Shown here: in pieces, positions 1-5,680 of the stretch
How the letters are laid out: each line of letters begins with the position of its first letter
Position numbering within the stretch: position 1 is the first letter of the stretch
From: Pseudomonadota bacterium
Lineage (GTDB): Bacteria; Pseudomonadota; Alphaproteobacteria; Acetobacterales; Acetobacteraceae
Assembly: GCA_021807465.1 (NCBI GenBank)
Contig: JAKBCX010000124.1
Location: 1 to 5,680 of the forward strand
DNA: 5,680 bases
Direction: 5' to 3'
Notes under the pieces: generated by a model
The model's input: the letters and a program-made list of their open reading frames with translations, nothing else
Told to the model about the DNA's origin: nothing
Databases searched by the model: none
Position numbers and translations under genes: made by a program

Positions 1-535
1 AGAACACAATTTCGGCCTTGCCCACGCGGCTTTCCAGCACGTCATTGGCTTCCATCAGGCGCGGCAGATGGCCCGCCATGCGGCTATCCTTAAGCCCATG
101 TGCGTAAGAGCGGTTGGTGTGGAACACCCAAAAGGCCAGCAGCGGCCCCTGCAGGAAAGGCCCCATGGTGGTATGGCAACGGCGCAGAAGGGCAGCAATA
201 CGGAGCAGATTTTCCGGGCGCTGTACCTCATCGGGCTTCAGGCTGCGGCCAGGCAGCAGGCGGGAGACCATGACGCCGGGGGCGGTGTAGAAAATTCTGG
301 GCGAGATTCCGGCACGGGCGGCGGCGCGGGCAGCGGCCTGCTCGTTGAAGCGCATAACGCCATGTTCGGGACGGTCGGCACCCAGGCGCACAGCGAAGCG
401 CTGGCCCTCGGCGTTCTGCACGCCATAATTGCGGTTGGTAATACCCCCTTCAAGCGGCCAAACCTTAATCGGCCCCTTCCAGAACGGCAGCGACTCAACC
501 TCGATGATGCCGCGATCGACCATCAGATCATTCAC
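1..535 (-). CDS. Choline/ethanolamine kinase-family phosphotransferase (partial, C-terminus beyond left edge)
   Basis: The reverse strand is open from a GTG at 535-533 to the window edge, giving 178 residues of a protein expected to be about 300 aa. The APH/choline-kinase fold (COG0510-like) is recognised from the N-lobe: a glycine-rich loop GGITNRNYGV at about residues 29-38, the strand FAVRLG at about 45-50, then HGVMRFNEQAAARAAARAGI and a PGVMVSRLLPGR segment. In FAVRLG, Arg sits where many kinases have the ATP-binding Lys; eukaryotic choline kinases also carry Arg there. Further on, LRRCHTTMGPF matches the family's 'LRxxH' helix. The catalytic HxD and DxD motifs lie outside the window, so activity and substrate (choline, ethanolamine or another small alcohol) cannot be judged. 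The frame is closed upstream by TGA at about 581-583. GTG 535 is chosen because a G-rich stretch lies about 10 nt upstream, but GTG 544 and ATG 523 are also possible. The gene is divergent from rarA. It is likely cytoplasmic. Confidence 0.85.
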   Translation of the reverse strand, partial: MNDLMVDRGIIEVESLPFWKGPIKVWPLEGGITNRNYGVQNAEGQRFAVRLGADRPEHGVMRFNEQAAARAAARAGISPRIFYTAPGVMVSRLLPGRSLKPDEVQRPENLLRIAALLRRCHTTMGPFLQGPLLAFWVFHTNRSYAHGLKDSRMAGHLPRLMEANDVLESRVGKAEIVF

Positions 536-571
536 GTCTCTCACACCCCCCGGCTGCCGGCGCCTGCCGAC

Positions 572-600
572 ATTATACAATCACACGCTCAGGGGGAACC
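572..600 (-). promoter_or_regulatory. Candidate sigma-70 promoter of the choline kinase-family gene
   Basis: Read on the minus strand, 577-572 is a perfect TATAAT. It lies about 37 bp upstream of the GTG start and predicts a leader of roughly 30 nt. The -35 region is poor: GGTTCC at 17-bp spacing (600-595) or TGGTTC at 18-bp spacing. No extended -10 TG is present. In this GC-rich context an exact TATAAT in the only intergenic stretch next to the gene is suggestive. The weak -35 element suggests help from an activator or modest strength. This is inference from sequence alone. Confidence 0.4.
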
Positions 601-625
601 AGAAATGCGCCTAGCCCCCTTTGCT

Positions 626-654
626 TTTGGCGCAATCTTGGTCTGGTTTGGCGC
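626..654 (+). repeat. Two 8-bp direct repeats (TTTGGCGC) 21 bp apart in the divergent intergenic region
   Basis: TTTGGCGC occurs at 626-633 and again at 647-654. The 21-bp start-to-start spacing is two turns of B-DNA, so both copies face the same side of the helix. They lie between the choline kinase promoter and the rarA start, where a regulator of either gene could bind. No known operator was recognised in them, and the repeats are short, so chance is a real alternative. Confidence 0.35.
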
Positions 655-680
655 TGGTGGCAAGCAAGGCGGGAAGCGGC

Positions 681-686
681 TAAAAT
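681..686 (+). promoter_or_regulatory. Possible -10 box for rarA
   Basis: TAAAAT at 681-686 matches five of six bases of the TATAAT consensus. Transcription would begin about 7 nt downstream, at or next to the rarA ATG at 693, so the mRNA would be leaderless or nearly so. The hexamer 17 bp upstream (TGGCAA, 658-663) is a weak -35. The same bases include the TAA that closes the rarA reading frame upstream. This is a tentative call. Confidence 0.25.
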
Positions 687-692
687 GATGCG

Positions 693-2009
693 ATGCCTGC
701 TGACGACCTGTTCGGTCCGCCACCACAAGCGGAACAATCCAGCACTGTGCCGCAACCTTTGGCGGAACGGCTGCGCCCGCGCGCGCTGGAGGATATTGTG
801 GGCCAGCCGCATCTGCTGGGGCCAGAGGGCAGCCTCACGGGAATGTTATCACGCCACTCCCTCGCCTCGCTCATTTTGTGGGGGCCTCCGGGGGTTGGCA
901 AAACCACCATCGCCCGGCTGCTGGCCACCCAGGCGGGGCTGCACTTCCGGCAAATCTCCGCCGTGTTCTCAGGCGTGGCGGATTTGAAGAAGGTGTTCGA
1001 CGAAGCCACGAGGCTGCGCCGTGCCGGGCAAGCCACTCTGCTATTCGTGGATGAAATCCACCGCTTCAACCGCGCCCAGCAGGATGCGTTTCTGCCGGTG
1101 GTGGAGGCCGGCACCATCGTGCTGGTGGGGGCGACGACGGAAAACCCCTCCTTCGCGCTGAACGGCGCGTTGCTCTCGCGCTGCCAGGTTTTCGTGCTAC
1201 GGCGGCTGGACGATGCGGCGATGGAGCAGCTCCTGGCCCGCGCCGAGGCCGAGATGCAGCGCCCCCTGCCGCTGACCGAAGGCGCGCGCGCCAGCCTGCG
1301 CGCCATGGCCGATGGCGATGGCCGCGCCCTGCTGAACATGGCCGAGCAGCTTTTCGCCCTGCCGCCCGATGGCACGCTGGACGAGGCGGCACTAACCCAA
1401 ATGCTTGCCCGCCGCGCCGCCTTGTACGACCGCGACCGCGAGGAGCATTACAACCTCATCTCCGCCCTGCATAAATCCATGCGCGGCTCCGATGCCGATG
1501 CCGCCCTGTATTGGCTGGCGCGCATGCTGGCGGGCGGAGAAGACCCGCGCTACATCGCCCGCCGCATCACGCGCTTTGCGTCCGAGGATATTGGCCTGGC
1601 CGACCCGCAAGCCCTGCCCCAGGCCCTGGCGGCGTGGGAGGCGTATGAGCGGCTGGGCTCGCCGGAAGGAGAAATCTGCATCGCCCAGGCCGTGCTGTAT
1701 CTGGCCACCGCCCCCAAAAGCAACGCCGCCTACAAGGCTTTGGGGGCAGCCAACCGCGCCGCCAAGGAAACAGGCAGCCTGATGCCACCCATGCACATCC
1801 TCAACGCGCCCACCAAGCTGATGAAAAACCTGGGCTATGGCGCGGGGTACGAATACGACCACGAGACCGAGGAGGCTTTCTCGGGCCAGAATTATTTCCC
1901 CGACGGCATGGGCCGGCCGGATTTCTACCGCCCCGTGGAGCGCGGCTTTGAGCGCGAGATTGTGAAGCGATTAGCCTATTGGGCAAAACTGCGCGAAGAG
2001 AAGGCATGA
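693..2009 (+). CDS. rarA: Replication-associated recombination protein A (RarA/MgsA), AAA+ ATPase
   Basis: This is a full-length 438-aa protein, within the usual RarA range. RarA is the bacterial relative of eukaryotic WRNIP1/Mgs1. It acts at stalled or gapped replication forks and resembles clamp-loader ATPases. Visible motifs: the N-terminal PLAERLRPRALEDIVGQ box (about 22-38), Walker A GPPGVGKTT (64-72), Walker B LLFVDE (116-121) followed by IHRFNRAQQDAFLP, sensor 1 GATTEN (146-151), the arginine finger in LSRC (R163), and sensor 2 GDGRALLN (208-215). The RarA-specific C-terminal half follows, with HYNLISALHKSMRGSDADAA (252-271) and EDPRYIARRITRFASEDIGL (283-302), which supports tetramerisation as known for the family. 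The start is well bounded: an in-frame TAA lies at 681-683 and no other start codon falls before ATG 693. There is no well-placed Shine-Dalgarno sequence; GGGAAG at 671-676 is 16 nt away. It overlaps the downstream pseudouridine synthase gene by ATGA. Confidence 0.97.
   Translation: MPADDLFGPPPQAEQSSTVPQPLAERLRPRALEDIVGQPHLLGPEGSLTGMLSRHSLASLILWGPPGVGKTTIARLLATQAGLHFRQISAVFSGVADLKKVFDEATRLRRAGQATLLFVDEIHRFNRAQQDAFLPVVEAGTIVLVGATTENPSFALNGALLSRCQVFVLRRLDDAAMEQLLARAEAEMQRPLPLTEGARASLRAMADGDGRALLNMAEQLFALPPDGTLDEAALTQMLARRAALYDRDREEHYNLISALHKSMRGSDADAALYWLARMLAGGEDPRYIARRITRFASEDIGLADPQALPQALAAWEAYERLGSPEGEICIAQAVLYLATAPKSNAAYKALGAANRAAKETGSLMPPMHILNAPTKLMKNLGYGAGYEYDHETEEAFSGQNYFPDGMGRPDFYRPVERGFEREIVKRLAYWAKLREEKA
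1995..2009 (+). promoter_or_regulatory. Ribosome binding site and ATGA stop/start overlap between rarA and the pseudouridine synthase
   Basis: The rarA stop TGA (2007-2009) overlaps the next start ATG (2006-2008). The purine run GAAGAGAAGG at 1995-2004, inside the rarA coding end, supplies a Shine-Dalgarno-like site. This decides the downstream start at 2006; a longer in-frame reading from ATG 1979 is less likely because it would push 27 nt into rarA. The arrangement implies translational coupling. Confidence 0.75.
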
Positions 2010-2974
2010 AGGACGTTACCATCACCGCGGAAGCCGCCGAAATGCGGCTGGACCGCTATTTGCGCCGCGAAAACCCTGGCCTGACCCAAGGCGTGCTGCA
2101 AAAATTGCTGCGCACCGGCAAAATCCGCCTGAACGGCACCAAAACCGAAGCCAACGCGCGGCTGAACGAGGGCGATGTGCTGCGCATCCCCGAAATTGCC
2201 CCGCCGGCCGAGACCCCGCGCGAGCGCCATGTGGTGAAGATGGACCCAGCCCGGCAAAAAGAGCTGGAAGGGATGATCTTATACCAGGATGATTCCGTGA
2301 TTGCCCTGAACAAGCCAGCCGGGCTGGCCGTGCAGGGCGGCAGCGGCATCGCCGTGCATGTGGATGGCATGCTGGACGCGCTGCGCGAAGAGGGCGCCGA
2401 GCGGCCCAAGCTGGTGCACAGGCTGGACCGCGATACATCGGGCATTCTGCTGCTGGCCCGCAATGCGCGGGTGGCGGCGAAGCTGGCGACGCTGTTCCGC
2501 AGCAGGAATGTCGAGAAAACCTACTGGGCGCTGCTTGCCGGTGTGCCGGATGCGCTGGAGGGGCGGATCGATCTGCCGCTGAAGCGGGTAGAATTCGGCA
2601 ATGTTTCACGCGCGGAACCGGCGGGACGGAAAGACCCCGAGGCGCAGAAAGCCGTAACGGATTACCGCGTGCTGGATTATGCCGGGCGCAAATACTGCCT
2701 GGCCGAGCTTGCCCCGCACACAGGCCGCATGCACCAGCTGCGTGCCCATTGCCTGGCGCTGGGCACGCCTATACTGGGCGATGCGGCCTATGGCGGCATC
2801 TTCGCCACGCCTTTTGCCGCGCAGCTACATTTGCACGCACGCCGCCTGGTGCTGCCCCACCCCGATGGCGGCACACTGGCTCTGGAGGCCGCTCTGCCCG
2901 CCCACATGCGTGAAGGGCTGAAATATCTGGGCTTTGCCGTGCCCGAGGCCGCCCGCCCCGCGCGGCGTATGTGA
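2006..2974 (+). CDS. rluC: 23S rRNA pseudouridine synthase, RluC/RluA family with S4 domain
   Basis: This 322-aa cytoplasmic enzyme isomerises uridine to pseudouridine in RNA. RluC in E. coli modifies 23S positions 955, 2504 and 2580; the exact targets here are inferred by family. Domains: an N-terminal S4 RNA-binding domain (about 1-63; RLDRYLRR, LLRTGKIRLNG, EGDVLRIPE) and the RluA catalytic domain (about 88-310). The catalytic signature HRLDRDTSGILLLA begins at H138, with the catalytic Asp at D141. Other family motifs are the LNKPAGLAVQGG strand (101-112) and the PHTGRMHQLRAHC segment (237-249), followed by LGTPILGDAAYGG. The TGR-M-HQLR form carries Met where Thr is more usual, a mild variation. 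An RluD assignment is less likely given the basic S4 domain and overall style, but RluC and RluD are not separated with certainty here. It is coupled to rarA upstream, and tamA follows after 56 bp. Confidence 0.9.
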   Translation: MKDVTITAEAAEMRLDRYLRRENPGLTQGVLQKLLRTGKIRLNGTKTEANARLNEGDVLRIPEIAPPAETPRERHVVKMDPARQKELEGMILYQDDSVIALNKPAGLAVQGGSGIAVHVDGMLDALREEGAERPKLVHRLDRDTSGILLLARNARVAAKLATLFRSRNVEKTYWALLAGVPDALEGRIDLPLKRVEFGNVSRAEPAGRKDPEAQKAVTDYRVLDYAGRKYCLAELAPHTGRMHQLRAHCLALGTPILGDAAYGGIFATPFAAQLHLHARRLVLPHPDGGTLALEAALPAHMREGLKYLGFAVPEAARPARRM

Positions 2975-3030
2975 GCAGTTCTTAATCGGGACAATCTAGC
3001 CGCGCGGCGCGAATCTGGCCATAAACCCTT
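2975..3030 (+). other. Intergenic spacer between rluC and tamA
   Basis: These 56 bp hold no recognisable terminator hairpin with a U-tract and no convincing -35/-10 pair; CATAAA at 3020-3025 is the best -10-like hexamer and lacks a matching -35. A 10-bp word, CCGCGCGGCG, occurs at 3000-3009 and also at 2958-2967 just before the rluC stop. tamA could be read through from rarA-rluC or have a weak promoter here; the sequence does not decide. Confidence 0.5.
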
Positions 3031-4845
3031 ATGCTGTGGCGGATAAGAACATGTCTGGCCTTGTGTATGCTGCTGATCTGCGCCTCGGCGCGCGGGGCAG
3101 ACCCTGTAACATACGACGTAACATTCACACCGAGCGGCGACGCTGAATTAGACGCACTTTTGAAACAAAGTGCCTCGCTCGTCAGCCTGCGCGGCAAGCT
3201 GCCGCCAGCGCCTTTCGCGCTTATCGGCCGCGCCAAGGGGGATGAAACGCAATTCCTCACCGTGCTGCACAGCCTGGGCTACGATGACGGCAGCGTGGAC
3301 ATAACCATAGACGGCAAGGCGCTGAACGATCCGGCCCTTCTGCCCGAACTCACCGCCATGCCCGCCAGCCAGCACGCGCGGGTGCAGGTGGTGCCACATA
3401 AGGGCGCGCTGTTTCATATTGGAAACGTAAATCTCTCCGGCCTGCCGCAGGGCTTCAAACCACCCGCCATAGTTAAGGCGGGAGACGTGGCGCGCGCGCA
3501 ACCCATTCTGGCCGCAAGCCCTGCCCTGCGCGCCGCGCTGCAGAATGATGGCTATGCCTTCGCCACGGTAGATGCGCCGCTGGCGGTGGCGAACCTGCAA
3601 ACCCATACGCTGAATGTAACCTACACCGCCCAGCCCGGCCCGCGTGTGGATGTAGGGCAGATCGAATTCTCCGGCCTCAAGCGCACCGATGCCAGCTTCC
3701 TGCGCCGCCACATAAAACTGAAGCCCGGCCAGCTTTATTCTGCCAAAAGCGTCTCCGCAGCACGGGATTCACTGCTCTCACTTGGGGTTTTCTCATCCGT
3801 TACCGGCGCGCCCCAGCCGGCGCAGGGCAGTAGCGCGCCGGTCATGTTCCGCGTGATCGAGCAAAAACGCCACGCGGTAACGCTTGGTGGCGCCTATGCC
3901 ACGGATACGGGCATAAATATCAGCACCTCGTGGGAAGACCGCAATGTTTTCCACCATGCGGAAACGCTCACCCTCACCGCCACGGCCAACGGGCTGGGCG
4001 GCACCGGCACCACCGCGCCGGGTTACGATTTGAAGGCGGCATTCGCCAAACCCGACTACTATGCGCCAGGGCAGACACTCACCCTAACGGCAGAAGGACT
4101 GAAAGAATCTCTCACCGCATACGACCGCGCGGGCTTCCTGCTCTCTGGCGCGCTGGCGCGGCCCATAACGCCGCACACCGCCATAACCTATGGCCCGTCC
4201 TTCTCCAGCATGATTGTAAAGCAGGAGGGTGTGAGCCGCACCTATGTGCTGGTGCAATTCCCCATTGGCTTCACCTTCAACAACACCAACAACCTGCTGG
4301 AACCCACGCGCGGGGTGAATTTCTCCCTCGGCATTACCCCCACCGTGCCGGTGGCGGGCAGTTCCAGCGTGTTCGTTATTCTGCAAGGCAGCGTGGCCAC
4401 CTATGTGCCGGTGGAGCGTAACGGGCACGGCGTTATCGCCATGCGGCTGATGGCGGGCAGCATCCAAGGCGCCAGCAATTTCTCTGTACCGCCCGACCAG
4501 CGCTTTTACGCCGGCGGCTCCGGCACGGTGCGCGGCTATACCTACCAAACCATCGGCCCGCTCTTCCCCGACGGCACGCCAGAAGGCGGCGCGGCGATGG
4601 ATGCGGTGAACCTGGAATTCCGCCAGCACGTCTGGGGTAATATCGGCGTGGTGCCGTTTGTCGATGCCGGGCAGGTCAGCAGCTCCAGCACACCGTTTAC
4701 CGGCACAATGCGCGTGGGCGCGGGGCTTGGGCTGCGCTATTACACCGGCATTGGGCCTATCCGCATGGACGTTGCCTTTCCCCTCTCCCACATACCGGGA
4801 AGCAACTCTTTTGCCCTGTATCTCGGGCTGGGGGAGGCGTTCTGA
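3031..4845 (+). CDS. tamA: TamA, Omp85/BamA-family outer-membrane assembly factor
   Basis: This 604-aa protein is close in size to E. coli TamA (577 aa). It is the outer-membrane barrel of the translocation and assembly module, partnering TamB. Order of parts: a signal peptide (n-region MLWRIR, hydrophobic core to about residue 19, likely cleavage after ASA at 18-20 or after A23), a periplasmic region with about three POTRA-like repeats (roughly 25-125, 128-202, 205-277), then a 16-strand Omp85 barrel (about 280-604). POTRA 3 is clearest: VDVGQIEFSGLKRTD, followed by LKPGQLYSAKSVSAARDSL. The barrel starts with the TamA-like WEDRNVFHHAETL (301-313). It contains the Omp85 loop-6 signature VRGY at 500-503 in GSGTVRGYTYQ and ends in a terminal Phe, the usual BAM recognition residue. 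An in-frame TAA at 3022-3024 makes ATG 3031 the first possible start; no Shine-Dalgarno is visible. ATA codons are unusually common (9 of 26 Ile). tamB follows after 2 bp. Confidence 0.93.
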   Translation: MLWRIRTCLALCMLLICASARGADPVTYDVTFTPSGDAELDALLKQSASLVSLRGKLPPAPFALIGRAKGDETQFLTVLHSLGYDDGSVDITIDGKALNDPALLPELTAMPASQHARVQVVPHKGALFHIGNVNLSGLPQGFKPPAIVKAGDVARAQPILAASPALRAALQNDGYAFATVDAPLAVANLQTHTLNVTYTAQPGPRVDVGQIEFSGLKRTDASFLRRHIKLKPGQLYSAKSVSAARDSLLSLGVFSSVTGAPQPAQGSSAPVMFRVIEQKRHAVTLGGAYATDTGINISTSWEDRNVFHHAETLTLTATANGLGGTGTTAPGYDLKAAFAKPDYYAPGQTLTLTAEGLKESLTAYDRAGFLLSGALARPITPHTAITYGPSFSSMIVKQEGVSRTYVLVQFPIGFTFNNTNNLLEPTRGVNFSLGITPTVPVAGSSSVFVILQGSVATYVPVERNGHGVIAMRLMAGSIQGASNFSVPPDQRFYAGGSGTVRGYTYQTIGPLFPDGTPEGGAAMDAVNLEFRQHVWGNIGVVPFVDAGQVSSSSTPFTGTMRVGAGLGLRYYTGIGPIRMDVAFPLSHIPGSNSFALYLGLGEAF

Positions 4846-4850
4846 CCATG
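4831..4850 (+). promoter_or_regulatory. Ribosome binding site of tamB inside the 3' end of tamA
   Basis: GGGGAGG at 4831-4837, within the last codons of tamA, is the strongest Shine-Dalgarno match in the window and lies 10 nt before ATG 4848. The tamA stop (4843-4845) sits between the two. Together with the 2-bp gap, this fixes the tamB start and points to co-translation of the pair. Confidence 0.75.
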
Positions 4851-5680
4851 CGGCGTACCCTCAAGATCGTTCTCGGCCTCCTTCTCACCATCCTGGCCGT
4901 GCTGGTGCTGGCCGTTGGCGGGCTGTTCGTGGCGCTCAACAGCCAGGCCGGGCGCAATTTCGCGGTGCGCGAGATCAACAAGCTGGCCGGGCCGGAGGTG
5001 AAAATCGAGGGGCTAAGCGGGCATTTTCCCGCGGATTTGAAGCTGGCCGATGTGCAGGTAGCCGACAAGGACGGCGTATGGCTGCACGGCACCGGGCTAG
5101 AATTGCGCTGGCGGCCCTTGGCGCTTTTGCACGCGCGGGTGCGTGTGCTTACCTTCAGCGCCACCGGGCTGGACGTGCTGCGCGCGCCCCTGCCCAGCGC
5201 AAGCAAAAGCAGCAGAGGCGGCACAAAATTGCCGCCCTTGCGCGTGGCGCTGGACCATCTGCAAATCGGCACGCTCACCCTCGGGCCATCACTCGCCGGG
5301 CAGGCCCTGGCGCTGCATGTGCAAGGCTCGGGCTACCTCAACGCGGCGGATAACGCCGGGCTGACACTAAACGCCACCACGCCGGGCGGCGCCTCAATCT
5401 ACAGCATAAACGCCGCCATGGCCCCCAAAACCGTGGATTTAACCCTGCACCTGGCCGAGCCGCCGGGCGGGTTCGTGGGTCATTTCGCCGGGCCGCAGGC
5501 ACAAGGCCCGCTGCGGGCGGACATCACCCTCTCCGGCCCGCGCGATAACGCCGCGCTGCGTTTCGTCCTGGCGCTGGGCCAGGCGCGGCTGCAAGGCGAT
5601 GGGCATCTGGGGCTGGAAGCCTCGCACCAATTTGCCGACGTAACCGCAACCGTGCCCGAGCTGGCCCCGTTGGGCGCGCT
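4848..5680 (+). CDS. tamB: TamB, inner-membrane-anchored translocation and assembly module subunit (partial, C-terminus beyond right edge)
   Basis: The frame is open from ATG 4848 to the window end, giving 277 residues of a protein usually 1,200-1,450 aa. TamB spans the periplasm as a long, groove-like beta structure (AsmA-like/bridge-type lipid transfer family) and docks on TamA. The start has the expected form: two Arg plus a Lys, then a single uncleaved membrane helix (about residues 6-30, LKIVLGLLLTILAVLVLAVG), and then the TamB N-terminal pattern NSQAGRNFAVREINKL. The segment EGLSGHFPADLKLADVQVAD-KDGVWLHGTGLELRWRPLALL (54-94) matches the family's conserved first repeat (LSG...P..L.L..V.V.D..G.WL......L.W.P..LL). 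A short polar linker, SASKSSRGGTK (117-127), precedes a run of amphipathic beta-strand repeats. The C-terminal DUF490/TamB domain is out of view. Pairing with tamA confirms the identity. Composition is like that of its neighbours. Confidence 0.93.
   Translation, partial: MRRTLKIVLGLLLTILAVLVLAVGGLFVALNSQAGRNFAVREINKLAGPEVKIEGLSGHFPADLKLADVQVADKDGVWLHGTGLELRWRPLALLHARVRVLTFSATGLDVLRAPLPSASKSSRGGTKLPPLRVALDHLQIGTLTLGPSLAGQALALHVQGSGYLNAADNAGLTLNATTPGGASIYSINAAMAPKTVDLTLHLAEPPGGFVGHFAGPQAQGPLRADITLSGPRDNAALRFVLALGQARLQGDGHLGLEASHQFADVTATVPELAPLGA

Noticed and set aside
550..560. Short hairpin CCGG-CTG-CCGG in the kinase leader
   Set aside because: A 4-bp stem is too short to act as a terminator or riboswitch element, and no U-tract or recognised aptamer fold is adjacent.
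68..688. A 206-codon plus-strand open frame opposite the kinase-family gene and across the intergenic region
   Set aside because: It is antisense to a protein with clear family motifs, has no recognisable domain, and long antisense frames are expected in GC-rich DNA. It also ends only after crossing the divergent control region.
680..1375. A 231-codon minus-strand open frame opposite rarA
   Set aside because: Its product is Ser/Arg/Ala-rich low-complexity sequence typical of a reverse-frame shadow, and rarA motifs on the other strand are unambiguous.
1979..2974. Longer pseudouridine synthase starting at ATG 1979 (331 aa)
   Set aside because: The extra nine residues do not resemble the family N-terminus, and the ATG at 2006 has a purine-rich site just upstream and the standard ATGA overlap.
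2958..3009. Repeated 10-bp word CCGCGCGGCG flanking the rluC stop codon
   Set aside because: It is made only of G and C, is easily produced by chance here, and has one copy in coding sequence; no symmetry or third copy supports a function.
3073..3084. Possible lipobox (LLIC) in the TamA signal sequence
   Set aside because: Ile directly before Cys is a poor lipobox, a better signal peptidase I site (ASA) follows at once, and Omp85 barrels are not lipoproteins.
4084..4791. A 235-codon minus-strand open frame opposite the TamA barrel
   Set aside because: It has no domain signature, is rich in His/Gly/Ala as expected from antisense of a GC-rich barrel gene, and lacks its own start signals.

Overview
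The window is GC-rich (roughly 60-65% by eye) and almost fully coding. Its genes look like the chromosome of an alphaproteobacterium. The TamA N-terminus and the adjacent tamA-tamB pair fit an Acetobacteraceae/Rhodospirillales-type organism, but that family-level placement is an impression from protein style and was not computed. No tRNA, rRNA, mobile element, CRISPR array or phage signal is visible.

Layout: (1) 1-535, minus strand: the N-terminal 178 residues of a choline/ethanolamine kinase-family phosphotransferase, running off the left edge. (2) 536-692: a divergent intergenic region with a consensus -10 box for the minus-strand gene and two copies of an 8-bp direct repeat 21 bp apart. 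(3) 693-2009, plus: rarA (mgsA), the AAA+ replication-associated recombination protein. (4) 2006-2974, plus: an RluC/RluA-family 23S rRNA pseudouridine synthase with an S4 domain, overlapping rarA by ATGA. (5) 2975-3030: a short spacer. (6) 3031-4845, plus: tamA, an Omp85-family outer-membrane barrel with periplasmic POTRA domains. (7) 4848-5680, plus: the N-terminal 277 residues of tamB, running off the right edge.

Two functional blocks are present. rarA and the pseudouridine synthase form a translationally coupled housekeeping pair (replication-fork maintenance and ribosome modification). tamA and tamB form the translocation and assembly module: TamA is the outer-membrane barrel, and TamB is anchored in the inner membrane and spans the periplasm. 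TamA-TamB works in outer-membrane protein assembly and phospholipid transport. All four plus-strand genes are close enough to be co-transcribed, although the 56-bp gap before tamA could hold a separate start.

I found no convincing undescribed system. The points worth a second look are regulatory or compositional: the divergent region and its repeats, an unusual start context for rarA, and a concentration of ATA isoleucine codons in tamA.
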